Shown: piece after piece, positions 45,880 to 57,000 of the stretch | Position numbering within the stretch: position 1 is the first letter of the stretch | Layout: each line of letters opens with the position of its first letter | Notes under the pieces: generated by a model | What the model was told of the DNA's origin: nothing | Databases searched by the model: none | Seen by the model: the letters and a program-made list of their open reading frames with translations, nothing else | Assembly (NCBI GenBank): GCA_948144175.1 | Contig: CANXME010002486.1 | Location: forward strand, 2,728,001-2,792,000 | Origin: Closterium sp. NIES-65 | Lineage: Eukaryota > Streptophyta > Zygnematophyceae > Desmidiales > Closteriaceae | Reading direction: 5' to 3' | DNA length: 64,000 bases | Program-made: the position numbers and the translations under genes

Positions 45880-46406
45880 CTCGGCTCCTCGGGCGGCTCG
45901 GGCGGCTCGGGCGGCTCGGGCGGCTCGGGCGGCTCGGGCGGCGCGGGCTCCTCGCGGGCGGCTCGCGGGCGGCTCGGGCGGCTGGGGCGGCTCGCGGGCG
46001 GCTGCACGGGCGGCTGGGGCGGCTCGCGGGCGGTTCACGGGCGGCTGCATGGGCGGCTGGGGCGGCGAGCAGGCGACTCACGGGCGGCTGCACGGGCGGC
46101 CGGGGCGGCTCACGGGCGACTAGGGCGGCTGCACGGGCGGCTGGGGCGGCTCGCATGCTGCTCACGTGCGGCTGCACTGGCGGCCGCACGGGTAGGTGCA
46201 CGGGTGGGTGCACGGGCGGCCGCACAGGTAGGTGTACGGGCGGGTTCACGGGCGGGTACACGGGCGGGTGCACGGGCGGGTACACGGGCGGGTGCACGGG
46301 CGGGTACACGGGCGGCTGCACGGGCGGTCACACGGGCGGCTGCACGGGCTGCTCGTCGGGCGGCGCTAGGGCGGCGCGTGGGCGGCGCGTCGGGCAGCGC
46401 TGTGGG

Positions 46407-46442
<36 letters not shown>

Positions 46443-46640
46443 CGGCGCTAGGGCGGCGCGTCAGGCGGCGCTAGGGCGGCGCTAGGGCGGTGCTGTGGGC
46501 GGCGCGTCGGGCGGCTAGCGCTAGGGGCGGCGCTCAGTCGTGGGGCTCGGGCGCGCTAGGGCGGGCAGCGGACGAGCGCTAGGGCGCTAGGGGCGGCGCT
46601 CAGGCTCGAGGGCAGGCGGCGCGCTAGCGGCTAGGGCAGA
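45880..46640 (-). repeat. GC-rich repetitive leader of Copia D
   Basis: About 760 bp of GGCGGCTCGGGC, GGCTGCACGGGC and GGCGCGTCGGGC repeats lie between the primer site (46692-46705) and gag. Open frames here come from base composition. It occupies the same position as 5040-6045 in Copia B. Confidence 0.85.
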
Positions 46641-46705
46641 AAAAAAAACTTTTCGAGGTGGTGGGCCCTAAGCACAGGTCCCACAGGGGAACCTGCTCAA
46701 TACCA

Positions 46706-46837
46706 TGAGAAGAAGTGAACGAGAATGAGATGACTATGAACGAAGTGAGTACAAATAGGCAACCCTAATTGGGTTGTACCCCCTATGGGATACCCCACTA
46801 TAGCCTACACAAGCAAGTAAGCTATAATGTTCTGACA
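46706..46837 (-). repeat. 5' LTR of Copia D
   Basis: 132 bp, the partner of 39478-39609. The initiator tRNA-Met primer site abuts its left edge (46692-46705, minus strand). Confidence 0.93.
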
Positions 46838-47800
46838 CCTTTATCCTGTGCAGCCTTTATAAGCTTGAATTCTTCTGCCAGGGGAGTTGAAACCTTGCGC
46901 TCATTCTCAATCCCATACTTCTCCCCCAGCTCCTTGATGAACTTCTCCTTGTGCAGTTTCAACCATCCCGAGGTAGTATTTTACCTCCCCAAGGTTCTTG
47001 CACTTGAAGTTCTCCATTAGCTGCTGCTGCACTTTCTGGATCTCCTTCATGCTGCGTCTGAAGAGAAGAATGTCGTCCACGTAGACCAGAAACAACACCA
47101 GCTTCTCCCCCCCCCCCTAGAAGAAGAGGCTCTCATCACAGCTGCTGGTCCTGAATCCCATCTCCTCTAAAACAGCTGCCAGCTTCTGGTACCAGCAGCG
47201 TGGCGCATGCTTCAAGCCGTAGATGGACCTTTTCAGCTTGCACACCCTGCCCCTACCATCCTCATACCCAGGCGGCTGCGTCATGAACACCTCCTCCTCT
47301 AAAATTCCGTTGAGGAATGCCGTTGATATGTCCATCTGGATAATGAACTTCCCACTAACGGCTGCATCTGCCAACAAGACACGAAAGGAAGGGGGTTTGG
47401 CAGTGGGAGCAAAGATCTCATTGAAGTCCCGTTCTCCTTCTGCATATACCCCTTAGCCACCAACCTACTCGTGTAGTTGGTGACCTGCCCCTTGTCGTCA
47501 GTCTTGATCCTTAATACCCACTTGCATTGTACCACATTCTTTCCCTCAGGCAGCACCACTAGTTCCCAAGTCCCATTCTTTGGTAGGCTCTGGTATTCAG
47601 CATCCCTAGAAACCAGCCACTTCTCCCTATCTGGTCCAGCTAATGCCTCCTCCATGCTAGCTGGTTCCTCTGGTGCAGGGGCAAGAAAACAGTATGCAGG
47701 CTCATCCTCCTCATCCGGGTCATAGCCCTGCGGTAGAATCAGCAATGCCTCCTCGGTCCCAATCTGCTGCTCCGCTACATCAGCTCCTGCAGTCAGCTTC

Positions 47801-50143
47801 TTAATAGCCATACAGGTACGTCCTGGCCTGGAGACGGGTGTCTCCCATCATAACGACACCCTTCGGCTTCTTGGTTTTCCCCTGCTGCTGCTCTCCCCCC
47901 TCATATCCAGCACCTCCACTAGTGCTAGTCTCCACATCATTTTCTCCACCAGCAGGTGCCTTCTGTACTTTCTTTCCATCACCACCTTCTGCAGCTGCCT
48001 CTTCTCCCTCCTCCCACACACTAGGAGTCAGGTCCAGCTGCATGGTGATATGCTCCATTTGCTGGGACACCCTGGCCTCCGGCTGTTTCTCCCAGCTCCC
48101 ATACATCATGCCCTCAACAAACTTCATATCCCTGCTGTCAAACAACACACCCCTGGAAGGTTCCCACAGCAGCCATCCCTTGCTCTCAGCAGCCATCCCC
48201 AAATGCACACACCAGATTGCACTCGCCCCCAACTTACTGCGGTAGGTCTTGGGGACGTGGGCGACTGCCATGCAACCAAACACCCTCAGCATGTCCACCG
48301 GAGGCTTCCTCCCAAGCCACCTCTCCAACGGCACCCACAAGTCATCCCCAACCTTTGTGAGTACCGTGTTCCTAGCGACGGTAGCGTGCCGAACAGCATG
48401 GGGCCACATCAAGTTGCCCAGCCCAGATTCTATGAGCAGCGCCCTAGCTGTCTCCAGAATTGTCCGGTTCGCCCGTTCTGCTATACCATTAGACTGTGGG
48501 GTGTAAGCCGTGGTCAGCTCCCTCCGGATGCCCTGCTTCTTGAGCCAGGCCGTCATCTCAGCTCCAAGGAACTCACCACCCCGATCTGTCCTAATCCGCT
48601 TCACCACACACTCCGCTTGCTTCTCCACGAACGGCAGCCAATTGTCTCGAATTGTGCCCCCCTCCCCCTTGTGCCCTTGCACCGGCAGTGGCCCCTCCAT
48701 GTCCATGTGGACCAGCTCCAACGGCTTTTTGCTCCTGCCAGCCACACTATGGAAGGGGAAACGGGTGAACTTTGAAAGGAGGCAGATTTCACAGTTATCA
48801 TCAGGTGGTTGTCCGTTCAGCTTCAAGCCCTTAACGTGTGTCCAGAGGCAGAGCATGTGTCTAGAGGCAGAGCACACCTCGTTAATCGGTGCAGCGCGTA
48901 CGTCGTCCAGCAGGTCCTTGCGCGGAGTCATTGTCCAAGCAGCGCCTATGTCCAACACCCAATAGTCCAGGGGGTGCAGCTCTGCTCCAACCTTAGCAGA
49001 TGCGTCTCCTTGCTCCCCCTTGTCTCCCACATGGAAGAATTGGCCCACGGTGCGCTCCTTCTTCTTCTCCGCACCGCCGTTGCCCTTCGGGTTGTTGTCG
49101 GACGAATCAGCGACCATTTTGGCGCCGTTTTTCTGGTTCCTCCGCGCGCCGCCATCCTGGTGACGATTCTTGGGGGTCCATCCATCGGGTTTCTTATAGC
49201 ACAAAAACCAGGGGTGCCCTTCCTTCTCACAATACCAGCAACTCCCTTTCATTTTGCCACCAGCACCCGACTTGCCCCCACGTCCAGATTTCGCACCGCG
49301 ACCCCAACCGGTACCTCCTTGTTGGTCGTTGGAGTCGTCGTCTTTCTTTGCACCGCGTCCAGCACCACCGAAGCCACGTCCTTTGCCACGTCGGCTCCCT
49401 TGCATCCCGTAGCCGCTGCTGCCGTCGTCTCCACCCCTCAGTTGGCGGCCACAGAAGTCCTCCTCCAGAATCTTCGTCCGCACCCACTCGAGTGTCCACA
49501 AGCTCTGGTTCTGCGGCAGGCTCAATCCGCTCGTGAATTGAAGCCACGATTCCGGCAGCAGCGAAAGCATCTTCAGGCACTTGGTCTGCTCCGGGTAGGT
49601 GATTCCCGCGATCACCAGCTTCGCGTAGAGATCACGCATCTTGTCCAGGATGGGTTGCACCGGCTCTCCCTCGCTTAGGCGCAACGCGGACAGCTCCCTC
49701 TCCATCATGAGCGTCGCAGCGACGGAGGTAGGGGCGTGCAGCTTCTTCAACACCATCCACGCCTTCAGACTGCACTCAACCTCCGGCAGCAGGTGCATGA
49801 CGTGATGACGCTGGTTCAGCTCCAAACTCTGCGACATCAAATAGTAGCCAGCCGAGGCGCGCTCGTCCCAATCTTCATGAAGGGCGGGGTCACTCGGTGT
49901 AGGCTGCTCCCTAATCATTAGTTTCAGCAAACCGATCTGACGGAAATAAAGTTGCATTTTCCAGGCCCAATCATCATAGCCCTCACCATTGAACTTCTCG
50001 ACGGCGAAGTTTTTCAGCACCTCCTTGATCAGCGAGCCCTGGCTTGTTCGCGCTCCCCTCGGCGCAGAAACACCAGAATCATGGCTGCCGCTACGATCTT
50101 GGGCTGACGATTTACCAGCTTCCGCCGAAGTTTTGCCCGCCAT
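47801..50143 (-). pseudogene. Copia C3 gag, protease and integrase (fossil)
   Basis: One long minus-strand frame: gag from 50143, CCHC knuckle near 49210-49250, a protease start and part of the integrase core (RTDRGGEFLGAE near 48560). Parts of the protease and integrase N-terminal regions present in the C6 copy are missing. The rest of pol continues at 46843-47810 with breaks. Confidence 0.87.
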
Positions 50144-50189
50144 AGCTACCTATAACGAGGATCACTATAACGCAGCTCTGATACCAGCT

Positions 50190-51514
50190 TGTTGGTGTAA
50201 GGGCCTGATAAATTCTAGCTATTAAGACTTCATCAAACTTAAAACCTCTCCTCGGGGTCACCTCCAAGGGTCCTTGGGTGCCTGGTACAAGACCAGCCCC
50301 TATCCTCGGGTCCGAGTTTGTAGAGAGAGGGATCAAGAGGGACTTAGTCAAAAACAGCAAGAGTACCTTGAACGTCTTGCAGCGTATCGTACAGACCGTT
50401 GATCGGATTAAGCTGAGAATTTACTATATCGAAGCTCGCTCCAAGAGCTTTAAAATGAACCATGTTGCCTCGCGAAAAGTTCTGCCATTACGAAGTTATG
50501 GCCCGGACAGCGTTTGCCTAGTGTTGGAGTACTAGCGTACTAGCGTTGACTCGGGTAGCATTCCGCCGTCGCACCACGTAGAAACGAAATTCCAGGAAGG
50601 GAGGAATTCGCTTGAATCAAATTGACTATATTCAGGTACAAACAGAGAAGGAATAAATAGCTCTAGCTAGCAAGGACCTTGGGAATCAACTGTGAGAACT
50701 TGAGCTAGGCTAAGGAGCCATAGCTAGTTGAGTTCGAGTGAGTTAAGTTAGAGTCGAGAAAGTTGAAAAGAGAAGAAGGGTTTTCACTATAGAGCGAGCA
50801 GTACATATAGGCAAAATGAAAGGTGCACCACCAAAACAGAACATTATATAACTACACTAGTCTACACTACAGGCAGTTACAAAAACAATATATAGAAATA
50901 TATATTATTCTTGACATCAACCTGGGAACAACCAGGGATACTCCCAAATAATTCGAAACAACAGAACCAACCTGGCTGGACAAAACAGCAAGTGGTGGGT
51001 TGGAAAACAACCTCTAGTTCTATTTTTCCAACCTGGGAAAACAACAACCAGACTCAGGTTCTAGAAACAGAACCTGTTTTGTCTTTGCCCAACCAGGCAA
51101 ATGCTGGTTCCGCTGGTTTCCCCTGGCCTTGTAGCATGCAGATACAGACAAACAACATCCAACCTTCACCTAAATTGTACCCCTATAGTGCCTGCCCTGC
51201 TACACTATAGTTAACCAAACAAAACAGTACAATTACAAGTTGGATAGAACTGAATTTGCGCAATCAATTCAACCGGACTGCAAAGCTTCCATCTTGGGTT
51301 CTTTTGCGAGCTCGTCCTTTCTGCTTGCACTGTTCATAGCGCGTACAATGTTGTGCTGAAGCGCACATTGTGCAAGTACCTGCAAATGCTTCAAGCGAAA
51401 ATTGCGAAAGCAAACAAACACACGAACATACCATTCACACGCAAATGCATTCGCACATGCATACTCGTACAAACACACGGCAGGATGTCGTGCAATGTGA
51501 ATTTGCACCCAACA
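50190..51514 (-). repeat. 5' LTR of Copia C3, with a solo LTR inserted
   Basis: Without the 226-bp insertion and its 5-bp target copy this LTR is about 1.09 kb, equal to the C1 LTR. It is followed by the same flank as C1 (from 51515). Confidence 0.9.
50691..50916. repeat. Solo LTR of an unrelated small family
   Basis: 226 bp, starting TGTGAGAACTTG and ending TTCTTGACA, flanked by a perfect 5-bp duplication TCAAC (50686-50690 and 50917-50921). TG...CA ends and a 5-bp TSD without any internal part indicate a solo LTR left by recombination. It is absent from the C1 LTR, so it arrived after the duplication or was lost from C1. Confidence 0.8.
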
Positions 51515-53686
51515 GCCATACGGTTGATCGGAGGCCTCGGGGCTCGGCGCGCTGCGCAAGCATCTATCAGCGCTGATAGACGAAGGCCGTGCAAACGGAA
51601 GCCGTAGACGCGCAAAGCGCTGCTTTCAAGGGATGTTTTTTCTTCTCTTTGCGGCGTTCCTCGCATCGAGCCTCCCCGTGCACACTGCGCAACCCGTTGC
51701 ATGGGTAGACGTGATACAACGTGACTCGATAGTGGGAGGGGGTAAGAAAACGGTGAGAAAAAAAAGGCGAGACTGGAAGCGGAGGCGTAAGGGGGTGCCG
51801 TGGCGTCGCAGATTGCTTGAAAACTTTGCACGAGGCGGTCATGTCGAAAGGACGGAATGCGAGGAAAGGATGGATGGGATGAAAACTAAGGGATGGAACA
51901 AATGGGATGGAATGGAAACAATCTGATAGGATGGAAAGTTTGTGAGATGGAATGGAAAGGATCGGATGGGATGCAAGATGGATGATAGAAAGGATGGGCT
52001 GGGAGGGATGAGATAGATGCAAAGGTTGGAATCATGGGAATGGAACGGTTGGGATGCGATGCGAAAAATGGGAGAATTCGAAAGGACGGGATGGGATAGA
52101 GAGGATGGGGATGGATAGGATCGGATGGAAAGAGATTTCGATGATGGAATGGATGCGATTGGATGGAACATCGCAAAATCTCTTGTGGGCACAAAATGTA
52201 CACGGTAGCTTTTCTTGCGGAAAAGCCGAGGAAAACCTTCGGAAAAACACCCAGTGTGAAAGTTGCGAGAATGTCACCTGTATGGTGCAACAAAATAGCT
52301 ACGGAAATGTCACTTTCACCCCTCAAATGTGCACACCCACTTGTGCCTCGCGTGTTAAAGAGCGTTACATTGCGGTGTAGGGAGTTAAGGTCAGCGGCAA
52401 TTTCGCACAGCCGACGAAATGTTACATGTGCGACCGAAATTTCTCCGATCTGAAATTGAAACGACCAATCAACAAGCAGCGCGAATATTACACGCCAACT
52501 GTGTTTCCCGAATTTCGTGGTAACGTCGCCAACCAAAACCCTGCTGATTCCACATCTTATGGTTCTGAACCATTCGATGTGAGAAACAAACCTAAGCCCA
52601 CCAATCAGCATGATTCCTTATCTCCACGTCAGCTCTGAACCTAGAACCTCTCGAATGTGCTCCAAACCAACCCTTCTTCTACCTCCTCCTAGCTTTGTGT
52701 CTCATTTTCTGCTCTTGTTCTTCTCAAATCTTTGCGTTTTTTTTCTAATTACAAGGCGCGCTGCTCTTCTTTGCATCAATCTTTTCTGCCACGATCAGAT
52801 CTATCTTCCCTAAGTATTCTCGTTTTCTCCTAAAGTCTTATTGCGTCGTTTTTTTCTTTTTCCTTGTGCCATTGTCCAGGTTGAATTCCAAATTAAACTG
52901 GAGGTCGGGAGCCGTTTTACAACCGTACAACGGGTGTTCGGAGTCACTAAGACGGTCCTTTATCGGTACGTCGACATCTTGTTTTTTTTTTTTTTTTTTT
53001 GTTGCCTAACTCATGACGTACCGTGCTGTGCACGGAATGGAGGGCAACGCTGGGAGTGCGTTCTGTCTTGGTCGGATTATGTCGCTTTGTATACAGATGT
53101 GTATTTTCTTAACGTCGTATGGTGTGCACCTCATTTGCGCGACATTGTATTTATGTCGATGTATTTCGTAAACATGTTGACTTATCAAACGGCACAAGTA
53201 TTCGTAGTCCACTGCGGCAGACAGGTAAGTGGCCGCAGGTATGTCTACTACTAAATTTGTACTCGCCTGGCTAACATCAGTTTTTGCAGGTACTACTCCC
53301 TGTCTTCGTTGGATTGTGTTTCTGATTTTACGTGTATTTCAGAACTCCAGGCTCAAGTGGTTGAAAGGGCGTAAATGTTTTGATTTTGTTGAAGTACCTA
53401 CAGTTAGATTACTTAGTTGTGCCACATCATGTTGATTATGGTGTTAGGGCGTTTTGTCAGGTCTGTTGTATAAAAATGTACGTATACTAATATAAATTTC
53501 TAGATGTACATGCTTGACTCAACTGTCTGCACAAATTATATTGTATGCGCAAATATGCGTCCCGAAATCTGATTGGTCCACGTGGCATTTGTTTGTCCAC
53601 TATTCACCTTCACAAACGTGGCGTTCAACCGTCCACGTGGCAAAGGGGTGGCAAAAGGGTCTGAAAGCTCGGAGCAGTACTGCGCA
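51515..53686. repeat. Duplicated segment, copy 2
   Basis: The counterpart of 31942-34207. The copies part company at TGCGCA; here the next 41 bp (53687-53727) repeat a stretch from within the unit (about 52625-52667), and then a family C LTR fragment starts. This looks like a repair junction. Confidence 0.9.
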
Positions 53687-53725
53687 TGTCAGCTCTGAAA
53701 CTAGAACCTCTCGAATGTGCTCCAA

Positions 53726-54046
53726 AAGACTTTATCAAACTTCAAACCTCTCCTCGGGGTCACCTCCAAGGGTCCTTGGGTGCCTGGTACAAGACCAGCC
53801 CCTATCCTCGGGTCCGAGTTTGTAGAGAGAGGGATCAAGAGGGACTTAGTCAAAACAGCAAGAGTACCTTGAACGTCGCGCAGCGTATCGTGAAGACCGT
53901 TGATCGGATTAAGCTGACAACTTACTATATCGAAGCTTGCTCCAAGAGCTTTAAAATGAACCAAGTTGCCTCGCGAAAAGTTCTGCCATTACGATGTTAT
54001 GGCTCGGACAGCGTTTGCCTAGCGTTGGAGTGCTAGCGTACTAGCG
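53726..54046 (-). repeat. Family C LTR fragment
   Basis: About 320 bp of LTR from AAGACTTTATC to CTAGCGTTGA, ending inside the LTR and joined directly to family C RNase H sequence. It is probably what remains of the 3' LTR of Copia C5 after a deletion. Confidence 0.8.
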
Positions 54047-57000
54047 TTGAAGCACATGAAGCACAGCGTTCCTGGCCATCCTAAGATCCCCCTTGCTATC
54101 ACAAAACAGCGGCGTAGCAAACTTCTGCTCCTGACCAATGTCCTCTAACAGTCTCCTCAGCCAAATCACCTCCTTCACCCCGTGGAACATTGCCATGTAC
54201 TCTGATTCCATGGAAGAGAGTGCTGTCTCCGTCTGCTTCCGGGACCTCCAACTAACAGGTCCTCCCCCTACTACGCATATGTATCCTCCCACAGATGAAG
54301 AATCTTCCTTCTAAGAAGCCCAAGTTGCATCGGTAAAGCAAGTGAGAAAGAGCTTGCCTTCTCCAAGCCTCTCCCCCTTCTCTTTCAGCACGTCAACCCC
54401 TTTCTGCTTCACCTGTGCAGATGCGGAGTATTGAACTCCAATGCTTATGTGGGAGTTCAGATACTTCACAACACGCTCAGCTGCATCCACCTGCTCCTCT
54501 GATGGATTCTGCACCACCCTAGCCAGCTGCCCAACCGAGAAAGAGATGTCAGGCCTCGTGTGAACAGCTGCATACAAGAGCCTGCCCACCAAGGACTGGA
54601 ATTGCTGCTGCTCCTCAGCTTCAACCCCTTCATCCTCTGCAGCCTTTACAAGCTTGGATTCTGCTGGCAGGGGAGTTGCAACCTTGCGCTCATTCACAAT
54701 CCCATACTTCTCCCCCAGCTCCTTGATGAACTTCTCCTGGTGCAGTTTCAACCACCTGTGATCTGGATCCCTCTCTACGTGCATCCCGAGGTAGTATTTT
54801 ACCTCCCCAAGGTTCATGCACTTGAAGTTCTCCATTAGCTGCTGCTGCACTTTCTGGATCTCCTTTATGCTACTGCTGAAGAGAAGAATGTCGTCCACGT
54901 AGACCAGAAACAACACCAGCTTCTCCCCCTCCCCCTTGAGAAAGAGGCTCTCATCACAGCTGCTGGTCCTGAATCCCATCTCCTCTAAAACAGCTGCCAG
55001 CTTCTGGTACCAACAGCGTGGCGCCTGCTTCAAGCCGTAGATGGACCTTTTCAGCTTGCTCTCCCTGCCTGTACCATCCTCATACCCAGGCGGCTGCGTC
55101 ATGAACACCTCCTCCTCTAAAATGTTCGTGTAAGGGCCTAATAAACTCAAGCCATTAAGACTTTATCAAACTTAAAACCTCTCCTCGGGGTCACCTCCAA
55201 GGGTTCTTGGGTGCCTGGTACAAGACCAGCTCCTATCCTCGGGTCCGAGTTTGTAGAGAGAGGGATCAAGAGAGACTCAGTCAAAACAGCAAGAGTACCT
55301 TGAACGCCGCGCAACGTATCGTGCAGACCGTCGATCGGATTAAGCAGAGAATTTACTATATCGAAGCTCTCTCCAAGAGCTTTAAAATGAACCAAGTTGT
55401 CTCGCGAAAAGTTCTGCCATTACGAAGTTATGGCTCGGACAGCGTTTGCCTAGCGTTGGAGTGCTAGCGTACTAGCGTTGACTCAGGTAGCATTCCGCCG
55501 TCGCACCGCGTAGAAAGGAAATTCTAGGAAGGATGGAATTCGCTAGAATCAATTTCACTATATTCAGGTACAAACAGAGAAGGAATAAATAGTTCTAGCT
55601 AGCAAGGACATTGGGAATGAACCTGGGAATAACCAGGGATGATCCCAAATAATTCCAAGCAACAGAACCAACCTAGCTGGACAAAACAGCAGGTGGTAGG
55701 TTGGTAAACAACCTCTGGTTCTGTTTTTCCAACCTGGAAAACAACAACCAGGTTCAGGTCCTAAAAACAGAACCTGTTTCGTCTTTGCCCAACCAGCCAA
55801 AAGCTGGTTCCGCTGGTTTCCCCTGGCCCTGTAGCATGCAGATACAGACAAACAACATCCAACCTTCACCTAAATCGTACCCCTATAGTGCCTGCCCTGC
55901 TACACTATAGTCAACCAAACAAAACAGTACAATTTCGAGTTGGATAGAACTGAATCTGCGCAATCAAGTAAGCCGAACCGCAAAGCATCCATCTTGGGTT
56001 CCTTTGCGAGCTCGTCCTTTCTGCTTGTACTGTTCATACGAGTACCTGCAAATGCTTCAAGCAAAAATTGCGAAAGCAAACAAACACACCGAACATTCCA
56101 TTCACACCTAAATGCATTCGCACACGCATACTCATACAAACAGACGGCAGGATGTCGTGCAATGTGAATTTGCACCCAACACAAAATCCCGTTGAGGAAT
56201 GCCGTTGATATGTCCATCTGGATAATGAACTTCCCATGAACTTCTGCATCTGCCAAAAAGACACGAAGGGTAGGGGTTTTGGCAGTGGGAGCAAAGATCT
56301 CATTGAAGTCCCGCTTCTCCTTCTGCATAAACCTCTTAGCCACCAACCTACTCTTGTAGATGGTGACCTGCCCCTTGTCGTCAGGCTTGATCCTTAGCAC
56401 CCACTTGCATTGTACCGCTTTCTTCCCCTCAGGCAGCACCACAAGTTCCCAAGTCCCATTCTCCAGCAGGCTCTGGTACTCAGCATCCCTAGAAGCCAGC
56501 CATTTGTCCCTATCTGGTCCAGCTAATGCCTCCTCCATGCTAGCTGGTTCCTCTGGTGCAGGGGCAAGAAAACAGTACGCAGGCTCATCCTCCTCATCCG
56601 GGTCATAGCCATGCGGTAGAATCAGCAATGCCTCCTCAGTCCCAAGCTGCTGCTCCACTACATCAGCTCCTGCAGTCAGCTTCTTAGTAGCCATATGGGT
56701 ACGTCCTGGCCTGGAGACGGGTGTCTCCCATCCCCTCATAACAACACCCTTCGGCTTCTTAGTTTTCCCCTGCTGCTGCTCTCCTCCCTCGGATCCAGCA
56801 GCTCCACTAGTGCTAGTCTCCACATCATTTTCTCCACCAGCAGGTGCCTCCTGTACTTTCTTTCCAGCACCACCTTCTGCAGCTGCCTCCTCTCCCTCCT
56901 CCCACACACTAGGAGTCAGGTCCAGCTGCATGGTGATCTGCTCCATCTGTTGGGACACCCTGGCCTCCGGCTGTTTCTCCCAGCTCCCATACATCATGCC

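Larger units (their letters stand above)
39478..46837 (-). mobile_element. Copia D, relative of family B, nested in a family C element
   Basis: A 7.36-kb minus-strand element with 132-bp LTRs and a perfect 5-bp target duplication, CCTTT (39473-39477 and 46838-46842). On both sides the flank is family C pol sequence that reads through when compared with the intact copy near 61380-61400. The LTRs differ at about 3 of 132 sites, so the insertion is recent. The order is leader, gag, protease, integrase, Pro-Gly linker, RT, RNase H. It looks full length with about four breaks. Confidence 0.95.
46838..51514 (-). mobile_element. Copia C3, family C element interrupted by Copia D
   Basis: A minus-strand element with its 5' LTR at 50190-51514 and gag start at 50143, reading down through integrase and RT to the Copia D insertion point. 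A 36-bp stretch of the same pol (39442-39477) lies on the far side of D and joins the C2 gag fragment. Internal deletions are visible in the integrase and RT regions when compared with the C5 and C6 copies. A 226-bp solo LTR sits in its LTR. It is broken in several places. Confidence 0.88.

Noticed and set aside
45780-46500. Long frames on both strands in the leader of Copia D
   Set aside because: Same reason: GGC-type repeats rarely give stops. No conserved start or domain.
48050-49678. Plus-strand frames opposite Copia C genes (also near 28231-30195, 56695-58925 and 62513-63736)
   Set aside because: They recur as mirror frames wherever family C gag-pol occurs and have no domain of their own.
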